A stretch of DNA of 64,000 bases from Pectobacterium sp013449375 (GTDB taxonomy: Bacteria > Pseudomonadota > Gammaproteobacteria > Enterobacterales > Enterobacteriaceae), in NCBI RefSeq assembly GCF_048593165.1, contig NZ_CP184271.1; one strand, given 5' to 3'. The position numbers were made by a program, and so were the translations under genes. Each line of letters starts with the position of its first letter. Position 1 is the first letter of the stretch. The notes beneath the pieces are model-generated. The model was given only the letters and a program-made list of their open reading frames with translations, had not been told where the DNA came from and searched no databases. Shown here piece after piece: positions 27,574 to 36,541 of the stretch.

Positions 27574-28080
27574 ATGTTAAAAAAAGAAATGATTCAGAAG
27601 CTGAATGAGCAACTTAATCTGGAATTTTATTCCGCGAATTTGTATCTGCAGATGAGCGCATGGTGCGGTGACAAAGGCTTTGAAGGCGCATCCAGTTTCC
27701 TGAAAATACATTCTCAGGAAGAGATGCAGCATATGCAGCGCCTGTTTGACTACCTGGACGACACGGGAAGCCTGCCTGTATTAGGCGCGATTGCCGCACC
27801 GCCAATTGATTTCGATTCACTGGCTGATGTTTTCAAGCAGACCTATGAACACGAACAACTGATTACAGCAAAAATTAATGAGCTGGCACATGCCGCGATG
27901 GCGTTGCAGGATTACTCCACGTTTAACTTCCTGCAATGGTACGTTGCTGAACAGCACGAAGAAGAGAAGCTGTTCCGTTCCATTCTGGACAAACTGGCTC
28001 TGGTCAAAGCCAGCGAAGGCGGCCTGTTCTTCATCGATCAGGACCTGAAAAAAATGTCTACGGCGGCACCGTCAGCCTAA
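27574..28080 (+). CDS. ftnA: non-haem ferritin FtnA
   Basis: A 168-residue four-helix ferritin that stores iron as a 24-mer. Ferroxidase ligands are visible in NLEFYSANLYLQMSAW (Glu near 17), EEMQHMQRLFDYL (Glu near 50, His near 53) and YVAEQHEEEKLF. EHEQLITAKINELAHAAM is nearly the E. coli FtnA sequence. GGGAG precedes the ATG. The promoter region is AT-rich with partial Fur boxes. Confidence 0.95.
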   Translation: MLKKEMIQKLNEQLNLEFYSANLYLQMSAWCGDKGFEGASSFLKIHSQEEMQHMQRLFDYLDDTGSLPVLGAIAAPPIDFDSLADVFKQTYEHEQLITAKINELAHAAMALQDYSTFNFLQWYVAEQHEEEKLFRSILDKLALVKASEGGLFFIDQDLKKMSTAAPSA

Positions 28081-28122
28081 TGACAAGCGGCGCTTCTGTC
28101 GGCCAATGATGATTTGAATGAT

Positions 28123-28148
28123 GCGGGATACTGTTCTCTTTATCCCGC
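28123..28148. terminator. hairpin downstream of ftnA
   Basis: GCGGGATA (28123-28130) pairs with TATCCCGC (28141-28148), 40 bases after the ftnA stop; only a weak T-rich stretch follows. Confidence 0.5.
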
Positions 28149-28363
28149 CATTTCCTCCTCCTGAATGACCTTTCTGCCGGTATCAGACCATTAATGCGAT
28201 TCCTGACGTCGCGCTCGACTTCATCTCCCTCTGTCGCTATGATCGCCTCAGTAGTGATATACAACATTCTGTTTTATAAGGTTTGAGGCTGTCTTTCTCT
28301 GATTCAGATAAGGCTGCAAAACTCACACACATCATTGTCTGAATACGCCATGTCGGGAATACC

Positions 28364-28720
28364 ATGATGAAGAAATTTTTGCTATCTATCGTGCTTACCT
28401 CACTTTCTGTGAATGCGTTTGCTGCTGCCAAGCTGGCAAATATCAGCCGGCTGGAATACGGCGATCGTTGGGCTTTCACACGTGAAGAAGTTCAATTGAT
28501 TTGCCGCCCTGGTAATGCGCTGTACGCCTTACATACCGGGACGCTGATGCAATACCCGCTAAACGATGTTGCCATTGCGCAAATGAAATCTGGGCAGGTG
28601 AGTGCGCAGCCGATAGACGCGATCTGGCTGGACGATCCTAAGCATCCTGGACAGAAAAAAAGCCTTCAGCCATTTATCGAACGTGCAGAGCAGTTGTGTA
28701 AGCCAGACGCTAAACCATGA
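28364..28720 (+). CDS. yebY: secreted DUF2511 protein YebY
   Basis: A 118-residue protein with a clear signal peptide (MMKKFLLSIVLTSLSVNAFAA) followed by WAFTREEVQLICRPGNALYAL and KKSLQPFIERAEQLC, matching E. coli YebY. The two Cys may form a disulfide in the periplasm. In E. coli it follows the copper genes copC-copD; these are absent here, so any copper link is open. GGGAATA precedes the ATG. The sRNA gene sdsR lies downstream, also as in E. coli. Confidence 0.88.
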   Translation: MMKKFLLSIVLTSLSVNAFAAAKLANISRLEYGDRWAFTREEVQLICRPGNALYALHTGTLMQYPLNDVAIAQMKSGQVSAQPIDAIWLDDPKHPGQKKSLQPFIERAEQLCKPDAKP

Positions 28721-28841
28721 AGTGATTGATTTACCTATTGATGTTAAATAATTACTTATTTATGGTTAAGATAAAGTGTGAAATCTGTTCCATTTGTGAT
28801 GATTGCGAGTAGGTTAAAGCTGGAAAACGCGAGGGAGTTGG

Positions 28842-28851
28842 CTATGCTTAA
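28842..28851 (+). promoter_or_regulatory. sigma-S type -10 element of sdsR
   Basis: CTATGCTTAA differs by one base from the sigma-S consensus CTATACTTAA and lies at the right distance from the expected 5' end of SdsR. Confidence 0.7.
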
Positions 28852-28856
28852 GTCTA

Positions 28857-28958
28857 CAGGGCTAGTTCAGCTTGTATAAATGCCAACTTTTAGCGCACGG
28901 CTCTCCCTAGAGCCATTTCCCTAGACTGAATACAGGAATCGTGTTCAGTCTTTTTTTT
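28857..28958 (+). ncRNA. sdsR: SdsR (RyeB) small RNA
   Basis: From about 28880 the sequence follows E. coli SdsR almost base for base: ATGCCAACTTTTAGCGCACG, the CTCTCCCTAGAG hairpin, CCATTTCCCTAGAC and the final terminator stem GACTGAATAC/GTGTTCAGTC with eight T (28951-28958). SdsR is a sigma-S-dependent, Hfq-binding RNA of stationary phase. CTATGCTTAA at 28842-28851 is a good sigma-S extended -10, placing the start near 28857. The first 23 bases are less conserved. The place beside yebY is the same as in E. coli. Confidence 0.9.
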
Positions 28959-29081
28959 GATTTAAAACGTTAATGGATGAAAAAGTACATTTAACCCGTA
29001 ACTTTCTTGATTTATCCTTTCCTTCAGAGGTTGGCAGATTTAGCTTTGGATAGGCTTTTTAGATAAATTAAAAATAAATGC

Positions 29082-29279
29082 TTGCTAAAGATATTTATAC
29101 ATGCGTTAATAGCTCGTCGGTTTGATTCGCAGACCTAAAAAGCAGTTTAGTAAAGCAGTTCTCATTTCCAAGTGTTATCCATAGATATCCCTTCTTTTGA
29201 GCCTCCTTCTCGTTGCTAATTAAATTCTGTGCACAGGCCCTATTTGCCGGAAGGCGCTATAAAAATTAAGGTAATTTCT
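29082..29279 (+). promoter_or_regulatory. promoter and long cold-shock leader of the CspA-family gene
   Basis: TTGCTA (29082-29087) and TTAATA (29105-29110), 17 bases apart, would start a leader near 29116. From there CGGTTTGATTCGCAGACC, AAAGCAGTTTAGTAAAGCAG, GTTATCC-ATA and TTGCCGGAAGGC align with the 5' leader of E. coli cspA, including the cold box. Such leaders refold with temperature and control stability and translation. Confidence 0.75.
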
Positions 29280-29492
29280 ATGTCTAATAAAATGACTGGT
29301 TTAGTAAAATGGTTTGACGCGGGTAAAGGTTTTGGCTTCATTACTCCTGACAATGGCAGCAAAGATGTATTCGTACATTTCTCTGCTATTCAGAGCAACG
29401 ATTTCAAAACGCTGGACGAAGGCCAAAAAGTTGAGTTCACGATTGAAAATGGCCAGAAAGGCCCAGCAGCTGGCAACGTTGTCGCACTGTAA
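29280..29492 (+). CDS. CspA-family cold-shock protein (CspA/CspG type)
   Basis: A 70-residue single cold-shock domain. RNP1 KGFGFITP and RNP2 VFVHFSAI are intact. MSNKMTGLVKWFDAGKGFGF is closest to the CspG/CspA/CspB group by eye and less like CspC/CspE. It is an RNA chaperone that melts secondary structure. AAGGT precedes the ATG. The 160-base cspA-like leader indicates cold-induced expression. Confidence 0.93.
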   Translation: MSNKMTGLVKWFDAGKGFGFITPDNGSKDVFVHFSAIQSNDFKTLDEGQKVEFTIENGQKGPAAGNVVAL

Positions 29493-29593
29493 TAAGTCGC
29501 GCCGTAATAGAGCTGCACTATAAATTTGACGTGATGCTTTTCTTGCGATAGCGATGATGGTTTAAGCCGGAGCAGTCAAGAGAAGTAATAAAG

Positions 29594-29622
29594 AACCCCT
29601 GGCGCGAAGCTGGGGGTTTTTG
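29594..29622 (+). terminator. terminator after the cold-shock gene
   Basis: AACCCC at 29594-29599 pairs with GGGGTT near 29613-29618 with partial inner pairing, followed by T5. The rest of 29493-29873 is AT-rich and shows no supportable gene. Confidence 0.75.
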
Positions 29623-29873
29623 TTTAAACCTTATACTGTATCTTCAGCAGATGTTATTTTCAGAAATCATCGGAAAATATATCTTTCTTCGTATCACCTA
29701 CAGATATTCCCCTTCGCTAGCTATTTTATAAATAACGAAAATAATTGTTCTCTCTTATATAAAAATATCTTTTTCACAACGGAATCGGAAGATTCATGCC
29801 CCGTTTGTAGCGATTATCGACTAAATTAATAGAACACAATGTTAATAAAACACGATGTGATAGGAGGAAAACG

Positions 29874-30020
29874 ATGACTGAGAAAAATGCAGACACCAAA
29901 CACAAGGATGAAAAGGATCATCCGGCAAAAGACGCGCCGAAAGATCGGGGAGAAATTCCTCGCAAACGCGATGACAGCAAAGATGATGTTGAGGATCCCT
30001 TTGATGCGGATAAGGATTAA
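29874..30020 (+). CDS. small highly charged protein of unknown function
   Basis: A 48-codon frame with a very strong TAGGAGG ribosome-binding site seven bases before ATG. The product (MTEKNADTKHKDEKDHPAKD, then KRDDSKDDVEDPFDAD) is almost entirely Lys, Asp, Glu and Pro and has no hydrophobic core, so it is probably disordered. I do not recognise the family. The signal for translation is better than that of many known genes nearby, which makes it a credible small gene. Confidence 0.6.
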   Translation: MTEKNADTKHKDEKDHPAKDAPKDRGEIPRKRDDSKDDVEDPFDADKD

Positions 30021-30067
30021 TAGGTTGGCGACAGATTTCTGCCGCCAATGCCATGCGGAAAAGAAAA

Positions 30068-30550
30068 TCAGTGCGCTTTGGCCGCCGCAGCACTCGATGC
30101 GTCGGGGATGAAATAATCGCTTTCATCCACAATCGGAATATAAATTCTGACCCACTCGGTGCCTTCAACCATCTCCCAGCTATGTCCTTCCCCCTGCGTA
30201 TCGGCGGCAATCAAAACCGTTCCGGGAGAAAGCAGGAAAGTAGAACCATCGCTGACCCGAAATTTCAGCGTACCCTTCAGCGTGATGACATATTGCTTAC
30301 GTGGGGCTGGGTGGACGTTCATCTCCCAGGCTTCCGTGGAGTTACTGAGCCAAAATTTTTGTGCAGTGATTTTTTCCAGCGCGGGCACGCTGCCTGTCAC
30401 GAAGGCCGAGTGATTGTCGGGGGTATTGATCAGTTTGATGGCCGGTATCCGTGCTTCCTCAGCGTGAGTCGAAGGAGATGCAGTCGAATAAGTCGTAATG
30501 GAAATCCATAATCCAGCAAGCGCCAGAAGAAAACGCGATGTTTTTTTCAT
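30068..30550 (-). CDS. secreted cupin-fold protein
   Basis: 160 residues: a signal peptide (KKTSRFLLALAGLWISITTYSTA) and a short cupin-like beta-barrel with WEMNVHPAPRKQYVITLKGTLKF and LSPGTVLIAADTQGEGHSW. His in HPAP and GEGHSW could bind metal. It is convergent with the small gene at 29874. Substrate and role are unknown; it may be a periplasmic sensor or enzyme of the cupin superfamily. Confidence 0.7.
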   Translation of the reverse strand: MKKTSRFLLALAGLWISITTYSTASPSTHAEEARIPAIKLINTPDNHSAFVTGSVPALEKITAQKFWLSNSTEAWEMNVHPAPRKQYVITLKGTLKFRVSDGSTFLLSPGTVLIAADTQGEGHSWEMVEGTEWVRIYIPIVDESDYFIPDASSAAAAKAH

Positions 30551-30784
30551 TTAAATAAAATCCATATTATCTATGCCCGATAAGCAGGCAACCCTATCTA
30601 TGTCAGCCGTCTCTGTGTACGTCTTACAACGTCGGGGATGGTACTGCTGAGGGAAAGCCTTCACCAGATGGTTAAGGCAATCGCACTGATTGGTATCTTG
30701 CTTGATTTGTTTATATTTTATTCATTCCCGTTCCGCAGTAGGATGAAACCTGTGAATACTCATCGGTAGATAAAGGGAAGAGAC

Positions 30785-31852
30785 ATGCAGATTTCAGTCA
30801 GCCGTCTGATGGCGATGATGCAAAGCGTATTGCAAAAAGCAGGATGTGAAGAAAACGAAGCCCGTATTGTCACTGAGCACCTTGTGAGCGCGAACCTGAA
30901 AGGACATGACAGCCACGGTGTGGGGATGTTGCCGCACTATGTGGAGTTTATCGGGAAAGGCATCATGCACCCTAATACCCCTGCGCGTTTACTGCGCGAT
31001 AGCGGAGCGGTACTGCAATTTACTGGCGATCGTGGGTTTGGTCAGCGTACGGGCAAAGAAGCGATGCAGGCGGCTATTGATCGGGTGAAAACAACGGGCG
31101 TGTGTTTAATGACGCTGTCGTCTACCTGCCATTTAGGGCGTATCGGCACCTATGGGGAAATGGCGGCGGATGCTGGGTTCGTGTCGATACATTTCGTCAA
31201 CGTTAACGATCTCGACCCGATTGTGGCGCCCTGGTGTGGCAGTGAGGCTCGTTTTGGTACGAACCCTATCTGCATTGCGTTTCCGCCCACGGCGCATAAT
31301 GCGGCCTTTATTCTGGATTTCGCCACCAGCGTGGTGGCGCTGGGGAAAACCCGCGTTGCGTATCTGGCAGGTAAAACCTTTGACGAAGAGGTCATGCTGG
31401 ATTGCCACGGCGTGTCTACTAACGATCCTAAAGTCATGTGGGAAGGCGAGAAGCACGGGGCCTTAAAACCAATTGCGAAACATAAAGGCGGCGGATTGAT
31501 TTTAGCGGCTGAAATGCTGGCGGGATTACTCTCCGGTGGTGGAACCATTCAACCGGAGAACGAACGTCAGGGGGCGATCGTCAATAACATGACGACGATT
31601 GTTATCGATCCCGCCAGTATGGTGTCGATGGCGTGGCTGCAAAAAGAATATGATGCGATGCTGGATTATGTTCGTTCTTCAACGGCACCCGATCCGGCAC
31701 ACCCCATTTTAATCGCTGGTGAACCAGAGCGTATTTCTCAGACACAGCGCCACGCAGGCGGTGTTTATCTGTCCGATCAAGAGTGGCAGAAAATCGTGGA
31801 GGCGGGGATATCAATGGGGATGAATCCGGCTGAGTTTACGCTAATAGCATAA
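30785..31852 (+). CDS. Ldh2/malate-lactate dehydrogenase family oxidoreductase (YbiC-like)
   Basis: A 355-residue NAD(P)-dependent 2-hydroxyacid dehydrogenase of the Ldh2 fold. HDSHGVGMLPHYVEF, GRIGTYGEMAADAGFVSIHFVN, ARFGTNPICIAFP and the C-terminal MNPAEF are shared with E. coli YbiC/HcxB. The conserved His in GHDSHG and the GKTR segment are expected near the active site. The true substrate cannot be read from the sequence. AAGGGAAGAG precedes the ATG. It has no operon partner. Confidence 0.85.
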   Translation: MQISVSRLMAMMQSVLQKAGCEENEARIVTEHLVSANLKGHDSHGVGMLPHYVEFIGKGIMHPNTPARLLRDSGAVLQFTGDRGFGQRTGKEAMQAAIDRVKTTGVCLMTLSSTCHLGRIGTYGEMAADAGFVSIHFVNVNDLDPIVAPWCGSEARFGTNPICIAFPPTAHNAAFILDFATSVVALGKTRVAYLAGKTFDEEVMLDCHGVSTNDPKVMWEGEKHGALKPIAKHKGGGLILAAEMLAGLLSGGGTIQPENERQGAIVNNMTTIVIDPASMVSMAWLQKEYDAMLDYVRSSTAPDPAHPILIAGEPERISQTQRHAGGVYLSDQEWQKIVEAGISMGMNPAEFTLIA

Positions 31853-31988
31853 TATTACTCAGGAGAAAAGAATCGCTATTTTTCAATAACTCGCTGGGGA
31901 CGGAATACAACGCCGCACATGCTAATCATCTTCACTTTGCTATGCGGCGGTTTGAGTGTGTGTCGATGAGAAAACTCAGGTAGGAAAA

Positions 31989-32180
31989 CTAAAAATCAGC
32001 GTACTCCTGAGCGGGAATCCAGAAGCCATCGATATACTCTTCGATGGGGAAGCAGCCTGCGCGACGCAGGCGTTGTTCGTCCATCGCTTGCAGACACTGC
32101 GCTTCGGTGTTGTAGGCGCCGACGACTACATCGTCACAGCCATGCCCGAGATAACAAACAAATATTACTAACGCAAACAT
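31989..32180 (-). CDS. yebW: DUF1482 family protein YebW
   Basis: 63 residues: MFALVIFVCYLGHGCDDVVV, CLQAMDEQR and CFPIEEYIDGFWIPAQEYADF match E. coli YebW along the whole length. One N-terminal hydrophobic stretch and four Cys are seen. Function unknown. CTGGAG precedes the ATG. It follows rsmF on the same strand, as in E. coli. Confidence 0.88.
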   Translation of the reverse strand: MFALVIFVCYLGHGCDDVVVGAYNTEAQCLQAMDEQRLRRAGCFPIEEYIDGFWIPAQEYADF

Positions 32181-32257
32181 GCCGTTCTCCAGACATTACT
32201 GGTTCACATCTAGAGAGGATAGATGAAAATCCGCGAGGAAAGAGGGAACGTACGATT

Positions 32258-32285
32258 CATCAGGTGGTTTTATCACCACCTGATG
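32258..32285. terminator. strong hairpin downstream of rsmF
   Basis: CATCAGGTGGT (32258-32268) is the exact inverse complement of ACCACCTGATG (32275-32285) over a six-base loop, 12 bases after the rsmF stop. It lacks a U-tract, so it may protect the mRNA 3' end instead of ending transcription. Confidence 0.55.
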
Positions 32286-32297
32286 CAGAAACCGTAT

Positions 32298-33752
32298 TTA
32301 TCCTTTAGCCAAAGGTTGAGCAGAGGAGGCGCCATCCCGCACTAAATCGCGCGGCAGGCTGTTTTTTATCCGGCTATTGATGCGTTTGGCCAAACCGACG
32401 GGCGTATTCTGGTAGGTTAAAATCAGCTCATCCGCCGCAGGGAGCGGTTCGGGATAACAGTCTTTGCCCTGGAACCACTCGCAGGCAATGTCATTGGTCA
32501 GTGCGTAGGCATGGTCTGCGTCTGGATCGGCCAACGCGACAACCGCTTCATGTTGCCAGCGAAAACCTTTAGGGAAACGCTCGGCGAGCTTAATACCAAT
32601 ACGTGAGAATTTGATATTGCCAAAAGTGGGGGGCAGCGCCGCAGGGAAAAGCCAGATTTCGCTATCACGCTGCCACAGTTGCAGTAACGTCTCATCCCAA
32701 TGAATGCCCTGCTTACGCGCCGCTTGTATGAGTGGTGTGCAATCTTTGGGGGCAACCGGAGAGAACGGGAATTTACCGACTTTATAACCTGGGCGCGGCA
32801 GCGGCGGCACGCTGGCCGTCTTGCGCAAACGGGCAACAAAGAAGCCTTCGCTGTCATAAATTTGTGGGAATACGTGCAGGAAGCCGTCTTCCGTTGTGGC
32901 ACGTTCGGCATCGGTGAAGAGGTCGCGTAACGATTCAAACTCACAGGCGTTGGGAAACTGTGTCTGTAACCAATGGCAAACTTGCTGATTTTCCTGCCGA
33001 TTCAGCGTACAGGTGGAGTAAATCATCACGCCGCCGGGCTTCAGAGCATGGAATGCGCTCAGAATCAGGTCGCGCTGCGTGGCGGCAATCTCGGTAATGC
33101 TCTCTTGCGACCAGTGGCTCATTGCCGCCGGATCCTTTCTCACTACGCCTTCACCGGAACACGGCGCATCGAGCAGTATTGCATCAAAATATTCCGGCAG
33201 TGCTGCGCCGAAAACCCGCCCGTCGAAATGTGTCATCGCGGTATTGCTGACGCCGCAGCGGCTGATGTTGGCATGCAGCACTTTTACTCGACTGGCCGAA
33301 TACTCGTTGGCGATGATAGCCCCTTCATTATTCATCCGTGCTGCGATCTGCGTGGTTTTAGAACCCGGAGCGGCGGCGACGTCCAACACCGTTTCCAACG
33401 TATCGTTGCAATGGAACAGGGCGCTGACGGGCAGCATGGAGCTGGCTTCCTGAATGTAAAACAGCCCGCTTAGGTGCTCCAGCGTATTGCCCAGCCTCGT
33501 GTTTTCTTCTTCCGCATTCAGCAGCCAGAAGCCTTCCTGACACCAGGGAATCGGTTCGAGCTGCCAGCCATAGGGTTGTACGAGCTGCAAGAAGGCATCG
33601 ACGCTGATTTTTAACGTATTGACGCGGATGCTCCGGCGCAGCGGGCGCTGGCAGGCGGAAATAAAATCGTCCATCGAAAGCGATGAAGGCATGATGTCCC
33701 GCATCGTGTCGAGAAATTCAGCAGGCAGGTTAGCTGGAGTAAATTTTGCCAC
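32298..33752 (-). CDS. rsmF: 16S rRNA (cytosine(1407)-C(5))-methyltransferase
   Basis: A 484-residue SAM-dependent enzyme that methylates C1407 of 16S rRNA. The SAM-binding part includes VLDVAAAPGSKTTQIAARM. The two catalytic Cys are in LLDAPCSGEGVVRKDP and IYSTCTLNRQENQ. A C-terminal PUA-like RNA-binding region follows. It starts at a GTG with ACGGAA upstream; the N-terminus (MAKFTPANLPAEFLD) differs from E. coli RsmF but the core is colinear. Confidence 0.95.
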   Translation of the reverse strand: MAKFTPANLPAEFLDTMRDIMPSSLSMDDFISACQRPLRRSIRVNTLKISVDAFLQLVQPYGWQLEPIPWCQEGFWLLNAEEENTRLGNTLEHLSGLFYIQEASSMLPVSALFHCNDTLETVLDVAAAPGSKTTQIAARMNNEGAIIANEYSASRVKVLHANISRCGVSNTAMTHFDGRVFGAALPEYFDAILLDAPCSGEGVVRKDPAAMSHWSQESITEIAATQRDLILSAFHALKPGGVMIYSTCTLNRQENQQVCHWLQTQFPNACEFESLRDLFTDAERATTEDGFLHVFPQIYDSEGFFVARLRKTASVPPLPRPGYKVGKFPFSPVAPKDCTPLIQAARKQGIHWDETLLQLWQRDSEIWLFPAALPPTFGNIKFSRIGIKLAERFPKGFRWQHEAVVALADPDADHAYALTNDIACEWFQGKDCYPEPLPAADELILTYQNTPVGLAKRINSRIKNSLPRDLVRDGASSAQPLAKG

Positions 33753-33896
33753 GGCGTGGTTCCGTACAGGTTATTCAGTAAAACGAGGGGAAGAAGCGGC
33801 AAAGTGTAGCACGGATCTTTCATGCATCATGCGAAAACGACAAGACGGCGCGTGAAAACGACAGGGCGATCGTGGCCGCCCTGTCAGGTGTGTGCG

Positions 33897-36539
33897 TTAA
33901 TGATTAGTGGGATTTGGAATCGCTGTACCCCATTGTCGCCACTCTTTGGGTTCCTCGTTTCGCAGCAGGAAATGTTTCCCTTCCTGTGCCTTAGGCGCAA
34001 GCGGTGTGCTAGGCGGCGTGGCGAAAGCGATACCGCCGCGGATGAACTGCTGGAAGGTTCCGCTCTTGATGACGCCGCCAACCAATCCGAATTCCAGGTT
34101 GTAACCTGAAGCCTGCCAGAAGACGGAATTATCGCGTACCAAATGCTGATAGTGTTTGCTGATGCGTAGCGATACGGCAATACGGTCGGAGAGCGTACCT
34201 AGTGACAGTCCGGTTACCGTACCGACTTCAATGCCGCGGAACAGCACTGGCGTACCGACCTGCAACGCGCCAGCTTCCGGTGCGTCAACGCTGATATTCA
34301 GGCCGTCCTGATAGCGGGAATCGGAGATCGTGGCCTGCTGCAGCTCAAAATTGCGGGTGACGCTGCCGTTACCCGGTTCGACGTTAATATAAGGCTGGAA
34401 TAGTGTTTCCAGGTGGTTCACGCCAGCGGCGGAAATTTCCGGTGTGACGACGGAAAAACGCGTGCCAGCACGGGCGAAATTACGCACATATTCAGGATAG
34501 AGTACGGCCTGCACCAGCACTTCGTTACGCTGTTCGGACAGTTTCAGCGAATCTAACTGACCGATATCAATACCCAGATAACGAATCGGCATGCCCGGTG
34601 CGAGCTTACTGGCGTCGTAGGTGCGCAGAATGATGCGGCTCCCCACGGCGCGTGCCGCCGTTTCGTTGTTGTACAGGACGCGTTTTCCTCCTTTAATTTC
34701 CGGTGCGCCTTCTAGGTTATCAAAACTGATAGCCCCCTTAAGTGCCCGATTCAGTGGGGAAGCCTGCACGGTCAGACCCGAGGTATTCAACTGCACACGG
34801 GCGCCGCCTTCTGCCCAGAACACGCTGTTTTCCGTCAGCAGCTTACGGTGCTCGGGACGAATATAAACGTCAACCTCAAAGGTATCTGCCTTTGGCCGCA
34901 CCCGCATGATTTCACCTACCTGGAATTTACGGTACAGCACGATGGAACCGTCCTGAATATCCGGCAGGCTATCGGTCACTAAGGTGAGGGTCGGTGAGGG
35001 GGTGGAACCACGAATACCTTCTTCGGCTTTTTCGAGATCGCTGAACAGCGGGTAACGGGTTTGCACATCGCCTTTGCTGCCTGGTAAAACCTGAATACCG
35101 CCGCTGACCCACTCTTGCGCGCTGGCACCCAGCACTTGAATTCCATCCAGCCCCATCTTCACATTTACGCGGCTGTTAACGATGAATTTGCTGTCGCGGT
35201 GCAATAACTGGCGATATCGCGGCTCGATCACCAAAATGAAGCTGACGCCTTGTTCATCCAGCGTGCGCTTCACCACTTGACCGATCTGCACACCGTGCAG
35301 CAGCACGGGTTGACCGCTATCAATGCCATAGCTCTGTGCCGCCGTGAGCTGGATAGACAGCGCGCCGGGCTGACTAAGCTGCTGTTGTCCACTATCCAGC
35401 ACGGTAAAATGCTGGCGTGGTTCGCCTTCGCCAGGGATGAGCGTCAACGTTGGGCCGCTCAGCAGGCGTGACACATTCAGGTCGCTGAGCGAAAGCTGGG
35501 GTTTGCTGAGTTCGATACGTGTGCCTTCACGCATCAGCGACACGACGGAAGGATCGATGATTAGCTCTCCGCTGACCTTACCATCGTCTGGATTTAACGT
35601 GATTTTATTTAGCGTACCGACTTCCAACCCTTGATACATTAGCGGTGTACGGCCTTCGGAGAGGCTGTCGCCGGAAGGTAAGTCCAGCACGATTTTCACT
35701 CCGCGCTGGCTCTGTGCCAGATCGGGATAGAGGCGATAGGTTTGTTCAGCACTCGCATTCTCGCTCTCTTCCGGTGAATCGAACGCGATGGCGCCATTAA
35801 CCAGCGCCGCCAGATTTTCCATCTCAATTTTTGCGCCGCTGATGCTAATGTCCGCATTAAAGCCAGACACATTCCAGAAGCGACTATTTTTCTTCACCAG
35901 ATGGGTAAAGCGGCGTTCCACCAGCACGTCAATCATGACCCCACGACGATCCTGAGAAACGGTGTAGTCGTAGACTTTTCCCACCGGAATTTTGCGGTAG
36001 TAAACCAGCGAACCGGTGTTCAGTGAACCGAGGTCGTCCGCATGGAGGTGAATCAGCAATTCTCCGGTATTCACGCGGTATTTGGGCTGCGTATCCAGTG
36101 CGGAAAAGTGCTCTTGCGGTTCGCCGGAGCCGGGCATCATCCCGATGTAGTTCCCCCCCACCAGCGCATCCAGTCCTGAAACCCCGGCGAGAGAGGCTTT
36201 CGGGGTAACCAGCCAGAACTGCGTGCCGCTGCGCAACGCTTCCTTCATATCGCTTTTGATACTGGCTTCGACCTGAATGGTACGCAGGTCTTCGCTCAAT
36301 TTGATATTTTGCACCGTGCCGACTTCTACCCCCTGATAACGCACGGGAGTACGCCCGGCGACAATCCCATCGGCGGAGACGAAATCAATGGTGACGGTAG
36401 CCCCACGCTCTTGCTGATTGGTGTAAATCAGCCAGCCAGCAATCATCAGCGCAATCAGCGGCAGCAGCCAGAATGGCGACAGGCGACGCTTGTTTTTCAC
36501 CGTTGCTTCGGTTGGTGTCCTAGGCGTATTATCTTGCAT
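33897..36539 (-). CDS. letB: lipid transport tunnel protein LetB (seven MCE domains)
   Basis: 880 residues. One N-terminal membrane helix (about 19-38) is followed by seven MCE domains, countable by the repeated segment of the type G-TPVRYQGVEVGTV: GRTPVRYQG, GSLVYYRKI, RTPLMYQGL, QPVLLHGVQ, GSIVLYRKF, GMPIRYLGI and GTPVLFRGI. In E. coli, LetB forms a hexameric tunnel across the periplasm for phospholipid movement. letA lies directly upstream with two bases between, so the two are one operon. Confidence 0.95.
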   Translation of the reverse strand: MQDNTPRTPTEATVKNKRRLSPFWLLPLIALMIAGWLIYTNQQERGATVTIDFVSADGIVAGRTPVRYQGVEVGTVQNIKLSEDLRTIQVEASIKSDMKEALRSGTQFWLVTPKASLAGVSGLDALVGGNYIGMMPGSGEPQEHFSALDTQPKYRVNTGELLIHLHADDLGSLNTGSLVYYRKIPVGKVYDYTVSQDRRGVMIDVLVERRFTHLVKKNSRFWNVSGFNADISISGAKIEMENLAALVNGAIAFDSPEESENASAEQTYRLYPDLAQSQRGVKIVLDLPSGDSLSEGRTPLMYQGLEVGTLNKITLNPDDGKVSGELIIDPSVVSLMREGTRIELSKPQLSLSDLNVSRLLSGPTLTLIPGEGEPRQHFTVLDSGQQQLSQPGALSIQLTAAQSYGIDSGQPVLLHGVQIGQVVKRTLDEQGVSFILVIEPRYRQLLHRDSKFIVNSRVNVKMGLDGIQVLGASAQEWVSGGIQVLPGSKGDVQTRYPLFSDLEKAEEGIRGSTPSPTLTLVTDSLPDIQDGSIVLYRKFQVGEIMRVRPKADTFEVDVYIRPEHRKLLTENSVFWAEGGARVQLNTSGLTVQASPLNRALKGAISFDNLEGAPEIKGGKRVLYNNETAARAVGSRIILRTYDASKLAPGMPIRYLGIDIGQLDSLKLSEQRNEVLVQAVLYPEYVRNFARAGTRFSVVTPEISAAGVNHLETLFQPYINVEPGNGSVTRNFELQQATISDSRYQDGLNISVDAPEAGALQVGTPVLFRGIEVGTVTGLSLGTLSDRIAVSLRISKHYQHLVRDNSVFWQASGYNLEFGLVGGVIKSGTFQQFIRGGIAFATPPSTPLAPKAQEGKHFLLRNEEPKEWRQWGTAIPNPTNH

Positions 36540-36541
36540 TA

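Noticed and set aside
29620..29829. 69-codon AT-rich frame after the cold-shock gene
   Set aside because: Starts inside the terminator T-run, has no Shine-Dalgarno, and its composition simply reflects AT-rich DNA.
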